This document shows, one piece after another, positions 18,318 through 26,077 of a stretch of DNA of 64,000 bases. Where the stretch lies: positions 7,793 through 71,792 of the forward strand of contig DVEP01000034.1 of NCBI GenBank assembly GCA_015655975.1, read 5' to 3'. The notes beneath the pieces are model-generated. The model was not told where the DNA came from. It saw only the letters and a program-made list of their open reading frames with translations, and ran no database searches. Positions within the stretch are counted from its first letter, which is position 1. Each line of letters starts with the position of its first letter. The position numbers and the translations under genes were made by a program. The DNA is from Eubacterium sp. GTDB taxonomy: Bacteria; Bacillota; Clostridia; Oscillospirales; Acutalibacteraceae.

Positions 18318-19595
18318 TTATTCTATAACAGTTTTTCCGCCCATATACGGCTGAAGCGCTGTCGGAATACGAACTGAACCGTCTGCCTGAAGATTGTTTT
18401 CAAGGAATGCGATGAGCATTCTCGGAGGAGCAACGACGGTGTTATTGAGTGTGTGAGCGAGATAGTTTCCGTTTTCGCCCTTAACTCTGATTTTGAGTCT
18501 TCTTGCCTGAGCGTCGCCCAAGTTTGAACAAGAACCGACTTCAAAATATTTCTTTTGACGCGGAGACCAAGCCTCAACATCTATCGACTTGCATTTCAAG
18601 TCTGCAAGGTCGCCCGAACAACACTCAAGTGTACGAACAGGGATATCAAGACTTCTGAAAAGGTCAACCGTGTTTTGCCACAACTTTTCAAACCACATTT
18701 TTGACTCTTCGGGTTTGCAGACAACTATCATTTCCTGTTTTTCAAACTGATGAATTCTGTAAACGCCTCTTTCTTCAATACCGTGTGCGCCTTTTTCCTT
18801 TCGGAAACAAGGAGAGTATGAAGTGAGCGTCTTCGGAAGTTCGCTTTCAGGTGTGATTGTATTGATGAATTTACCAATCATAGAATGTTCGCTTGTACCT
18901 ATGAGATAAAGGTCTTCGCCCTCGATTTTGTACATCATAGCGTCCATTTCGTCAAAACTCATTACCCCGTTTACAACGCTTGAACGAATCATAAACGGCG
19001 GTACGCAGTAGGTAAAACCACGGTCAATCATAAAATCTCTTGCGTACGAAATGACTGCCGAATGAAGTCTTGCAATGTCGCCCATAAGGTAGTAAAAACC
19101 GTTTCCTGCAACTTTTCTTGCGGCGTCAAGGTCAATTCCGTTGAATTTTTCCATTATTTCCGTGTGATACGGAATTTCAAAATCGGGCACAATCGGTTCG
19201 CCGTACTTTTGAATTTCAACATTTTCACTGTCATCTTTGCCTACAGGTACGGTGTCGTCGATGATTTGCGGAATTGTCATCATTATTTTTGTTACCTTTT
19301 CAGTGAGTTCCGCCTCTTTTTCCGAAAGTTCTTCAAGTTCTTTTGCTTGCTTTGAAACTTCTTCTTTGAGCGCCATACCTTCTTCTTTTTTGCCCTGAGC
19401 CATCAAAGCGCCGATTTGCTTACTGATTTTGTTTCTGTTTGCACGAAGTTCGTCCGCTTTTTGCTGAATTTCTCTCTTTTCTTTATCGAGTTCAATCACT
19501 TCATCAACAAGAGGCAACTTTTTGTCCTGAAATTTCTTTTTAATATTTTCTTTTACGATGTCGGGGTTTTCCCTTAAAAATTTAATGTCTATCAT
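18318..19595 (-). CDS. serS: Seryl-tRNA synthetase
   Basis: 425 residues, the normal class II length. An N-terminal coiled-coil arm (about 30-105, many Lys/Glu heptads) grips the tRNA long arm. Class II motif 2 is seen as FRKEKGAHGIEERGVYRIHQFEKQE-like sequence, and motif 3 near LNNTVVAPPRMLIAFLENN. It charges tRNA-Ser. It lies 14 bp after parB and 26 bp before the transketolase gene. Linkage of serS to parAB near the origin is found in other Clostridia. Confidence 0.96.
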   Translation of the reverse strand: MIDIKFLRENPDIVKENIKKKFQDKKLPLVDEVIELDKEKREIQQKADELRANRNKISKQIGALMAQGKKEEGMALKEEVSKQAKELEELSEKEAELTEKVTKIMMTIPQIIDDTVPVGKDDSENVEIQKYGEPIVPDFEIPYHTEIMEKFNGIDLDAARKVAGNGFYYLMGDIARLHSAVISYARDFMIDRGFTYCVPPFMIRSSVVNGVMSFDEMDAMMYKIEGEDLYLIGTSEHSMIGKFINTITPESELPKTLTSYSPCFRKEKGAHGIEERGVYRIHQFEKQEMIVVCKPEESKMWFEKLWQNTVDLFRSLDIPVRTLECCSGDLADLKCKSIDVEAWSPRQKKYFEVGSCSNLGDAQARRLKIRVKGENGNYLAHTLNNTVVAPPRMLIAFLENNLQADGSVRIPTALQPYMGGKTVIE

Positions 19596-19609
19596 TTATT
19601 TTATGCTCC

Positions 19610-20452
19610 TTATTCGCCGAGTTTGTTTGCAATGTTTTTTAAGTCGTCTGCCGAATAAAACTCTATTTCGAGAGTTCCTTTTTTGCCCGAGTTGGTTACT
19701 TTGACTTTTCTGCCCAATGTTTCTGCTAAACTAATCTCAACTTCATCATAAAAACTGTCGCGTCTTTTGATTTTTGGACTTTTAACACCGTTTTTAGCAG
19801 AGTTTTTCGCCATTTTTTCAACTTCGCGTACAGTCAAATTCTTTTCTAAAGTAACTTTTGCCGCTTCCGAAATCATTGCGCTGTTTTCAAAAGCAAGAAG
19901 AGCTCTTGCATGACCTGCCGAAAGCACGCCCTCTTTTGTTAAAGTACGCACATCTTCGGGCAGTTTTAAAAGTCTCAGACTGTTTGCAATAGCAGGTCTC
20001 GATCGACCTACTGAAGTTGCGACTTCTTCCTGCGTAAATCCACACTTGTCTATAAGCGCCTGCAAACCCTCTGCCTCTTCTATCGGGTTGAGGTCTTCAC
20101 GCTGAAGGTTTTCTATGATTGCAATTTCCATAGTTTCGGTGTCTGTCAGTTCTTTTACAACAACAGGCACTTCTTTCAGCCCTGCAATACGGCTTGCTCT
20201 GTATCTGCGTTCGCCTGCAACAAGTTGGTATCCGCCGTCGATGAGAGGTCTTACAAGCAACGGCTGTAAAATGCCGTGATGTATGATACTGTCTGCAAGT
20301 TCCTGCAATGAATTTTCGTCAAATGTTTTTCTCGGCTGGTCTTTGTTCGGTATGATTTCGTCAATCGGCAATGTGTTTGTAGGCACCATATCATCAACGG
20401 AATTTTCAAACATTAAAGCGCCAAGACCTTTTTTACTGTTTAATCCTGCCAT
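19610..20452 (-). CDS. parB: Chromosome partitioning protein ParB (Spo0J)
   Basis: 280 residues. N-terminal ParB/sulfiredoxin-like CTP-binding domain (LPIDEIIPNKDQPRKTFDENSLQELADSI; GERRYRA), central helix-turn-helix (FTQEEVATSVGRSRPAIANSLRLLKL) and a C-terminal dimerisation part. It binds parS sites, spreads as a CTP clamp and loads condensin near the origin. The four parS-like sites upstream of parA are the obvious targets. It follows parA by 11 bp. A second ParB-like gene, noc, lies upstream of parA. Confidence 0.95.
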   Translation of the reverse strand: MAGLNSKKGLGALMFENSVDDMVPTNTLPIDEIIPNKDQPRKTFDENSLQELADSIIHHGILQPLLVRPLIDGGYQLVAGERRYRASRIAGLKEVPVVVKELTDTETMEIAIIENLQREDLNPIEEAEGLQALIDKCGFTQEEVATSVGRSRPAIANSLRLLKLPEDVRTLTKEGVLSAGHARALLAFENSAMISEAAKVTLEKNLTVREVEKMAKNSAKNGVKSPKIKRRDSFYDEVEISLAETLGRKVKVTNSGKKGTLEIEFYSADDLKNIANKLGE

Positions 20453-20463
20453 TTTTATATCCT

Positions 20464-21225
20464 TTACTGTTTTTTCAAAAATTCCTCAGCAAGTTTTTTG
20501 TAACAAAGACTGCCTTTTGAATACTTTTCATAGTACATAATCGGCATTCCGTAACTCGGAGCTTCCGCAAGCCTTACACCGCGAGGAATGTGTGTTTTGT
20601 AGGTCTTTTTCGGAAAATATTTCTCAACTTCCGACAAAACCTGTTGATTTAGTTTCAAACGGTTGTCATACATAGTGAATACAACGCCTTCAAAATCTAA
20701 ATGCTCATTGTAGTGATTTTTAACTATTCTGACTGTATTTACAAGTTGGCTCAAGCCCTCAAGCGCATAGTATTCGCACTGCAGCGGCACTATCAAAGTG
20801 TCGGACGCAGTCAGCGCATTTAAAGAAAGCAGTCCCAAACTCGGAGGACAGTCAATGAAAATATAGTCGTAGTCAACTATTAACGGCGCGAGCGCTTTTT
20901 TCAGCACACGATTTCGGTCGTCTGCTTCGGCAAGCTCAAGTTCCGCGCCTGCAAGGTTCATATTGGCAGGTAAAAGAGAAAGATTTTTGAAAGGCGTTTC
21001 AATTACGATGGCTCTCGCTTGAACAGAGTTGACCAGAATGTCGTATGTTGAGTACGGTACTTCTGACTTGTCGGTACCTAAACCGCTGGTAGCGTTGCCT
21101 TGAGGGTCCAAATCTACAAGCAAAACCTTTTTGCCTTTTGCCGCAACAGCAGCAGAAAGATTTATGCAGGTTGTAGTTTTTCCCACTCCGCCTTTTTGGT
21201 TGAAAATAGAAACGGTTTTTCCCAT
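20464..21225 (-). CDS. parA: Chromosome partitioning ATPase ParA (Soj)
   Basis: 253 residues. Deviant Walker A motif KGGVGKTT (with the signature first Lys), Walker A-prime/B region YDYIFIDCPPSLGLL, and typical ParA end. Works with ParB in origin segregation and modulates DnaA in Bacillus. The start at 21225 (MGKTVSIF) was chosen because GGAGG lies five bases upstream; ATG at 21228 and GTG at 21237 are in frame but badly spaced. The promoter lies at 21272-21300. First gene of the operon continuing into parB, serS and the transketolase pair. Confidence 0.95.
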   Translation of the reverse strand: MGKTVSIFNQKGGVGKTTTCINLSAAVAAKGKKVLLVDLDPQGNATSGLGTDKSEVPYSTYDILVNSVQARAIVIETPFKNLSLLPANMNLAGAELELAEADDRNRVLKKALAPLIVDYDYIFIDCPPSLGLLSLNALTASDTLIVPLQCEYYALEGLSQLVNTVRIVKNHYNEHLDFEGVVFTMYDNRLKLNQQVLSEVEKYFPKKTYKTHIPRGVRLAEAPSYGMPIMYYEKYSKGSLCYKKLAEEFLKKQ

Positions 21226-21271
21226 CATTACCTCCACATAATATTGTTATAATATAATAAATTATAATATC

Positions 21272-21300
21272 ATTTTACCACATCTATATGTCTGTTTCAA
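21272..21300 (-). promoter_or_regulatory. Promoter of the parA operon
   Basis: Minus strand TTGAAA, 17 bp, TAAAAT with extended TGG. The nearest parS-like site lies about 85 bp upstream. Confidence 0.7.
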
Positions 21301-21385
21301 CAGTTTTAACGCACAATTAATAATGTCTTTACTGTTATTTTGGGGCAGAGGGAGGAAAGCCTTGAGAAAAGTTTGTTGCACAGAT

Positions 21386-21401
21386 TGTTTCACATGAAAC
21401 A
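21386..21401. promoter_or_regulatory. parS-like site 1
   Basis: TGTTTCACATGAAACA: differs from the classical parS TGTTTCACGTGAAACA only at one central base. Flanked symmetrically by GAT/ATC. Confidence 0.8.
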
Positions 21402-21478
21402 ATCAAAATAATCAATAGTATATCGCTCAAAGCATTGTAAATGTTGATTTAAGTAATGACAGCAAACATACTACGAAA

Positions 21479-21494
21479 TGTTTCACATGAAACA
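21479..21494. promoter_or_regulatory. parS-like site 2
   Basis: Identical 16-mer TGTTTCACATGAAACA, same orientation as site 1, 93 bp away. Confidence 0.8.
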
Positions 21495-21549
21495 TTTTAC
21501 AATTCTTACTTATATGTTGATTTTTTGGGCATTGATAAACATATCATAT

Positions 21550-21565
21550 TGTTTCACATGAAACA
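21550..21565. promoter_or_regulatory. parS-like site 3
   Basis: Identical 16-mer, same orientation, 71 bp from site 2. Confidence 0.8.
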
Positions 21566-21623
21566 TTATAAAACTATAATTGTAGTATTGAAATCGCTTC
21601 TACTCTTTACAGATATATTGCAT

Positions 21624-21639
21624 TGTTTCACATGAAACA
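21624..21639. promoter_or_regulatory. parS-like site 4
   Basis: Identical 16-mer, same orientation, 74 bp from site 3. The 21226-21760 gap holds these four sites, the parA promoter and the noc terminator, and no gene. Confidence 0.8.
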
Positions 21640-21666
21640 ATGTGAAAAGAAAATATGGTATATATT

Positions 21667-21698
21667 AAAAAAGCAGAAAACCCCGACATAAGTCAGGG
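21667..21698 (-). terminator. Terminator of noc
   Basis: Minus-strand hairpin CCCTGAC / GTCGGGG (one mismatch) followed by TTTTCTGCTTTTTT. A second hairpin, TTAAAACGG / CCGTTTTAA at 21729-21750, lies between it and the stop codon. Confidence 0.75.
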
Positions 21699-21760
21699 CA
21701 TTCCGCGTGATGAAAAGAGGAGAATATGTTAAAACGGTTACCCGTTTTAAGCAAAATCAA

Positions 21761-22588
21761 TCAAGCAAGGTTAATCTTGTTGTCCGCGAGAGTCGGAGTC
21801 TTGCTTGCAGTTTTAGGAATTCGCACCAAAAACTCAATGAAATCGTCTGTTTCGGTTTTCTTTGAGTCTGCGTCAATTCCTGCGCTTCTCATAGTTTCTA
21901 TTGCTTTGTTTACTGTATTTATGAAAATTCGTATATCCTTGAAGATTTTTACGATATTTTTCTTTGGCTTAACTGTATTGTCAGTTAATTTATCTATATA
22001 TTCTTCTGTTTGTCGGACATTTAAACCTTTTTCTTTAACTAAGTTTAAAGTCTGCCAAATATCTTTTGTGTTTGATAGTTTAAGCAACGCTCTTGCGTGT
22101 CGCTCCGTAAGATTTTCTTTTTCAATGAAATATCTGACATCTGACGGAAGTTTCAAAAGTCGAAGTTTATTACTGACTGCGCTTTGGCTCTTTCCGAGTC
22201 TTTTTGCAATTTCGTCCTGCGTCATTCCGAAAACTTCTGAAAGTTTTGCTATCGCATTTGCTTCTTCAAAAAAAGACAACTCGCTTCGCTGAATATTTTC
22301 TATAATGGCAAGTGTTGCCGACTGTTCGGCTCTGCACTCGATTTCAATGCAAGGTACTTTTTGTAAGTTTGAAAGTATGCTTGCACGAAGTCTTCTTTCT
22401 CCCGTAACTACTTCATAGTAGTCAGAGTTGTTTATTCTGCGAACAAGAAGAGGTTGAAGAACTCCGTTTTCCCGAATGCTTTGAGCAAGTTCAAGTAAAT
22501 CATCGCTTTTAAAATGCTTTCTCGGTTGATACGGGTTTGGCAACAGCCGTTCTGTCGGTATCTGCAAGACTGTCGTGTTTTCTTTCAT
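21761..22588 (-). CDS. noc: Nucleoid occlusion protein (ParB paralogue)
   Basis: 275 residues with ParB-type domains: PNPYQPRKHFKSDDLLELA, TGERRLRAS, and HTH MTQDEIAKRLGKSQSAVSNKLRLLKL. The C-terminal part (GLNVRQTEEYIDKL; IVKIFKDIRIFINTVNKA) resembles Noc rather than Spo0J, and the position between rsmG and parA is the usual noc position. Noc binds its own sites and the membrane to keep the division septum off the nucleoid. The start at 22588 has GGAGG seven bases upstream; the in-frame ATG at 22594 is only one base from it. The Noc consensus site ATTTCCCGGGAAAT was not seen in the window, so it could still be a second parS-binding ParB. Confidence 0.85.
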   Translation of the reverse strand: MKENTTVLQIPTERLLPNPYQPRKHFKSDDLLELAQSIRENGVLQPLLVRRINNSDYYEVVTGERRLRASILSNLQKVPCIEIECRAEQSATLAIIENIQRSELSFFEEANAIAKLSEVFGMTQDEIAKRLGKSQSAVSNKLRLLKLPSDVRYFIEKENLTERHARALLKLSNTKDIWQTLNLVKEKGLNVRQTEEYIDKLTDNTVKPKKNIVKIFKDIRIFINTVNKAIETMRSAGIDADSKKTETDDFIEFLVRIPKTASKTPTLADNKINLA

Positions 22589-22636
22589 TTTCATTCCTCC
22601 CGTCCTCTGTATCTATACTATACCACATTGTTTCAA

Positions 22637-22670
22637 ATAAAAAAAGAGTTTTCCGTCGTGGAAAACTCTT
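22637..22670 (-). terminator. Terminator between rsmG and noc
   Basis: Perfect 11-bp stem AAGAGTTTTCC / GGAAAACTCTT, five-base loop, minus-strand T run. Confidence 0.88.
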
Positions 22671-22694
22671 CATATTCGTCAAAAAGGTGCGTTT

Positions 22695-23399
22695 TTATAG
22701 TGGCTGTTTAGATATTTTTGCACTGTTACGGGGATATTTTGTCGCAGTTTGCGAAATCTTTTTGTAATGAACTATATTTCTGCTGTTTTCTTCACCAAGT
22801 TTATATGAAAAATTATCAGCCAATTCAGAACCTAACAATGAACAAGCGTTGTTTGCAAGTTCTCTCTCGTCTTTTGCTCCTTTCATAGAAACAAACAGTC
22901 CGCCAACCTTAACAAACGGCAGACAATACTCGCAAAGTATATTTAACGGGGCAACGGCACGCGCAACAGAAAAGTCAAACTGCTCTCTGTACTCTGCCTT
23001 TTTTCCTGCGTCTTCGCATCTTGCGTGAACAAGCGTTGCTTTCAGTTGAAGTTCGTCGAGCACTGCCTGTAAAAAGTTGAGCCTTTTTTGAAGACTGTCA
23101 AGCAAAACAATTTGCAGGTCGGGGCGGGCAATTAGCATTACTATACCCGGAAAGCCTGCGCCTGTTCCGACATCTATCACAGACGCGTCGGTCGGAAAGT
23201 CAGTGTATTTGAAAATATACAGACAATCGAGAAAATGCTTTACCACAATTTCGTCAGGCTCCGTAATTCCTGTCAAGTTCATTTTTTTATTCCATTCAAC
23301 AAGCAAATCGGCATATTTGTCAAACTGCTCGAGTTGTAATTCAGACAAGTCAACACCGATTTCACTTGCCATACTTTTTAACAATTCTTTATTTATCAT
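22695..23399 (-). CDS. rsmG: 16S rRNA (guanine-527-N7)-methyltransferase
   Basis: 234 residues. The RsmG/GidB signature is clear: WNKKMNLTGI, HFLDCL, and the SAM-binding motif VIDVGTGAGFPGIVMLIARP, then SVARAVAPL and the FVSMKGAK segment. It methylates G527 of 16S rRNA; loss gives low-level streptomycin resistance in other bacteria. The usual order mnmE-mnmG-rsmG is kept except that an alkD-like gene lies between mnmG and rsmG. TATAAT boxes in the 71-bp gap upstream suggest it can start its own transcript. A strong terminator follows. Confidence 0.96.
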   Translation of the reverse strand: MINKELLKSMASEIGVDLSELQLEQFDKYADLLVEWNKKMNLTGITEPDEIVVKHFLDCLYIFKYTDFPTDASVIDVGTGAGFPGIVMLIARPDLQIVLLDSLQKRLNFLQAVLDELQLKATLVHARCEDAGKKAEYREQFDFSVARAVAPLNILCEYCLPFVKVGGLFVSMKGAKDERELANNACSLLGSELADNFSYKLGEENSRNIVHYKKISQTATKYPRNSAKISKQPL

Positions 23400-23470
23400 A
23401 CTACACCTGTATTGTTTATATTATTAATATTAATTACATTATATACTGCTGTGTCATTAGGCTGTTGAAA

Positions 23471-24211
23471 TCATTCAACGGACTGCGATTTCATTTTTTC
23501 GCGCAGACTTTTCAAATAAACTTTGTCGCTTTCATCAACTCTGTATGATTCGCAAAGTTTTGAAATGGTTTTTAAAGTTGTAAATTTGTTTAACTTTGAA
23601 TTTTCCACAATATCGAGTACCTTTTGCGGATATTTCAAATAAATGGTTGCAAGCGACCAGGCAACAGCCATATTTACATAGTAATTTTCGTCGTTATTTT
23701 CAACATATATGTGCAAAATTTTGTCAATGTACATATCGTTTGCATAGTAACTCATAGTTGATACAATGAAAAATCTTTTTTCAAATTCGCTCTTATCTGC
23801 ATAGTAAAAGATAAAATCTTTCCATTTATCAGCACTTTTCTTTAAAAATTTCATACTTGAAACGACAACATCGCAGACTGCCCAGTTATCAATAAGCGGT
23901 ATGAATTTTTTTAAATACGCTTTTCTTTTATCGTCGTCAATTTTCGCTGTGGCACAAACAAGACCGAAAACAACTTTTTCTTCGTAAAAACTTTCTTTTG
24001 AAATAGGGTAGTTTTCCAAAAAATCGACTGCGTTTTCTTTGGAAATTTCTTTTGCAATTTTGCGTAAATCAGGTATTCGCACACCGTAAAAACTGTTTAA
24101 CTCAGGCACAAGCGACGCGTGAAAAGATTTGTACTTTTCGTCGCAGTGTTCAAGAAAAACATTCTTTAAATATTCTGTATTTTTGAATTTTTCATTACAG
24201 TCAGACATCAT
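23471..24211 (-). CDS. DNA alkylation repair protein (AlkD-like)
   Basis: 246 residues, all-helical HEAT-like family of AlkD/AlkC glycosylases: YGVRIPDLRKIAKEI, DNWAVCDVVVSS (with the Trp and Asp expected around the lesion pocket), EFEKRFFIVSTMSYY and VNMAVAWSLATIYLKYP. B. cereus AlkD excises N3- and N7-alkyl purines without base flipping; many clostridial homologues are uncharacterised. Its ATG overlaps the mnmG stop by four bases (ATGA), so translation is coupled to a tRNA-modification gene. It separates mnmG from rsmG, an uncommon placement. Confidence 0.87.
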   Translation of the reverse strand: MMSDCNEKFKNTEYLKNVFLEHCDEKYKSFHASLVPELNSFYGVRIPDLRKIAKEISKENAVDFLENYPISKESFYEEKVVFGLVCATAKIDDDKRKAYLKKFIPLIDNWAVCDVVVSSMKFLKKSADKWKDFIFYYADKSEFEKRFFIVSTMSYYANDMYIDKILHIYVENNDENYYVNMAVAWSLATIYLKYPQKVLDIVENSKLNKFTTLKTISKLCESYRVDESDKVYLKSLREKMKSQSVE

Positions 24212-26076
24212 TTTTTTGCCTCCAGCAAAATGTTGAGCGCAGTAATATCGGCAGGGTTTACACCGCTTATTCTGCTTGCCTGACCGAGATTTTGAGGTCG
24301 TATTTTTGAAAGTTTTTCAATTGCTTCAAGTCGCAGACCTTTTGCGTTTTTATAGTCAAAATCGGCAGGAATTTCTTTGCATTCAAGTCGGCGCATTTCT
24401 TTAATCTGCGCTTGCTGACGCTTTATATACCCCTCGTACTTGACAGATATTTCAACCTGCTCAAATATTTCGGGAGGTAATTCAGGACGGTCGGTGTCAA
24501 TTTCAGCCAAGTTTTTGTATGTCAACTGCGGTCTTTTCAGCAGTTCAACAAGTTTGCATCCTGTTTTTAAAGGCGCTGTATTGTTGTCTGTCAAAATTTT
24601 CTGTAAAGCGTCTGTAATCGGTATGGATTTTTCTGAAACACGCTGTTTTTCTTCTTCAACAAGACGCTGTTTTTCTAAAAATTCATTGTATCGTTCATCT
24701 GAAACAAGACCTATTTTGTGTCCTGTCGGAGTCAATCTGACATCGGCATTGTCCTGTCTTAAAACAAGACGATATTCACTTCTGCTCGTCATCATTCTGT
24801 ATGGGTCGGAACAGCCTTTTGTGATTAAATCATCTATCAAAGTACCTATATACGAACCGCCTCTGTCAAGTATCAAAGGCTCTTTGCCGAGTATTTTGAG
24901 CGCGGCGTTAGCACCTGCGACAAGACCCTGTGCCGCCGCTTCTTCGTAGCCCGAAGAACCGTTAAACTGACCTGCACCGTAAAGTCCGTCAAAGTCGTGA
25001 AACTCAAGCGTAGCCTTTAAAGCAGTCGGGTCAACACAGTCGTATTCGATAGCGTAGGCAGGGCGCATAATCACACAGTTTTCAAGCCCTTTTATAGTAT
25101 GAATAAATTTAATCTGTACATCTTCGGGAAGAGAACTGCTCATACCCTGAAGGTAGAGTTCTTCTGTTTCAAGTCCGCACGGCTCAATGAAAAGTTGATG
25201 TCGCTTCTTGTCGGAAAATCGAACAATTTTATCTTCAAAAGACGGACAGTATCTCGGACCGACGCCCTCGATTTTGCCCGAGTACATCGGAGAACGGTCG
25301 AGATTGTCGAGTATGATTTTCTTTGTTTCTTCGTTTGTGTATGTAATGTGGCAAACGGCTTTGTTGTGCAGTTTTTCCTTTGTTTCAAAAGAAAACGGTA
25401 CAATTTCTTCGTCGCCTTCCTGAACTTCAAGACCGTCAAAATTGACACTCTTTCTGTTGACACGGGGCGGAGTGCCTGTTTTGAAACGGCGAAGCGGAAT
25501 ATTCAGTTTGTACAGCGCTTTTGAAAGTTCTGTTGACGGGAACATTCCGTCAGGACCCGATTCATAGGAAACATCGCCGATATAAATTCTTCCGCCCAAA
25601 AAAGTACCTGTTGCTATAACTACTGCTTTTGCCGTAAAAATGGCTTCAAGCCTCGTTTTTACCTGCCAAAGACCGTCATCACGCTTTACAAGGTCTGTAA
25701 TTTCAGCCTGTCTGATTTCAAGATTGTCGCACAATTCAAGCGTGTGTTTCATTCCTGCGGAATATTCGCGGCGGTCAATTTGTGCGCGCAAAGAGTGAAC
25801 GGCAGGACCTTTTCCCAAGTTGAGCATCCTTGACTGCAACTGATATTTGTCGGCAGCCTTTCCCATTTCTCCGCCGAGCGCGTCGATTTCACGGACAAGG
25901 TGTCCTTTGGAAGTACCGCCTATACTCGGGTTGCACGGCATATTTCCGACCCAGTCCAAATTGATTGTAAAAATTCCTGTTTTGCAACCGAGCCTTGCGC
26001 TTGCGAGCGCCGCTTCAATTCCTGCGTGTCCCGCGCCTATAACTATTACATCAAATTTTTCTGAAAAATACTCCAT
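24208..26076 (-). CDS. mnmG: tRNA uridine-34 carboxymethylaminomethyl enzyme MnmG (GidA)
   Basis: 622 residues, full length. N-terminal FAD-binding Rossmann motif DVIVIGAGHAGIEAALASARLG, then NPSIGGTSKGHLVREIDALGG, GTFLGGRIYIG, PRYCPSFEDKIVRF and the C-terminal GidA helical domain (LGQASRISGVNPADI). With MnmE it makes cmnm5 on U34 of tRNAs reading split codon boxes. It begins one base after the mnmE stop. Cytoplasmic heterotetramer with MnmE. Confidence 0.97.
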   Translation of the reverse strand: MEYFSEKFDVIVIGAGHAGIEAALASARLGCKTGIFTINLDWVGNMPCNPSIGGTSKGHLVREIDALGGEMGKAADKYQLQSRMLNLGKGPAVHSLRAQIDRREYSAGMKHTLELCDNLEIRQAEITDLVKRDDGLWQVKTRLEAIFTAKAVVIATGTFLGGRIYIGDVSYESGPDGMFPSTELSKALYKLNIPLRRFKTGTPPRVNRKSVNFDGLEVQEGDEEIVPFSFETKEKLHNKAVCHITYTNEETKKIILDNLDRSPMYSGKIEGVGPRYCPSFEDKIVRFSDKKRHQLFIEPCGLETEELYLQGMSSSLPEDVQIKFIHTIKGLENCVIMRPAYAIEYDCVDPTALKATLEFHDFDGLYGAGQFNGSSGYEEAAAQGLVAGANAALKILGKEPLILDRGGSYIGTLIDDLITKGCSDPYRMMTSRSEYRLVLRQDNADVRLTPTGHKIGLVSDERYNEFLEKQRLVEEEKQRVSEKSIPITDALQKILTDNNTAPLKTGCKLVELLKRPQLTYKNLAEIDTDRPELPPEIFEQVEISVKYEGYIKRQQAQIKEMRRLECKEIPADFDYKNAKGLRLEAIEKLSKIRPQNLGQASRISGVNPADITALNILLEAKK

Positions 26077-26077
26077 A

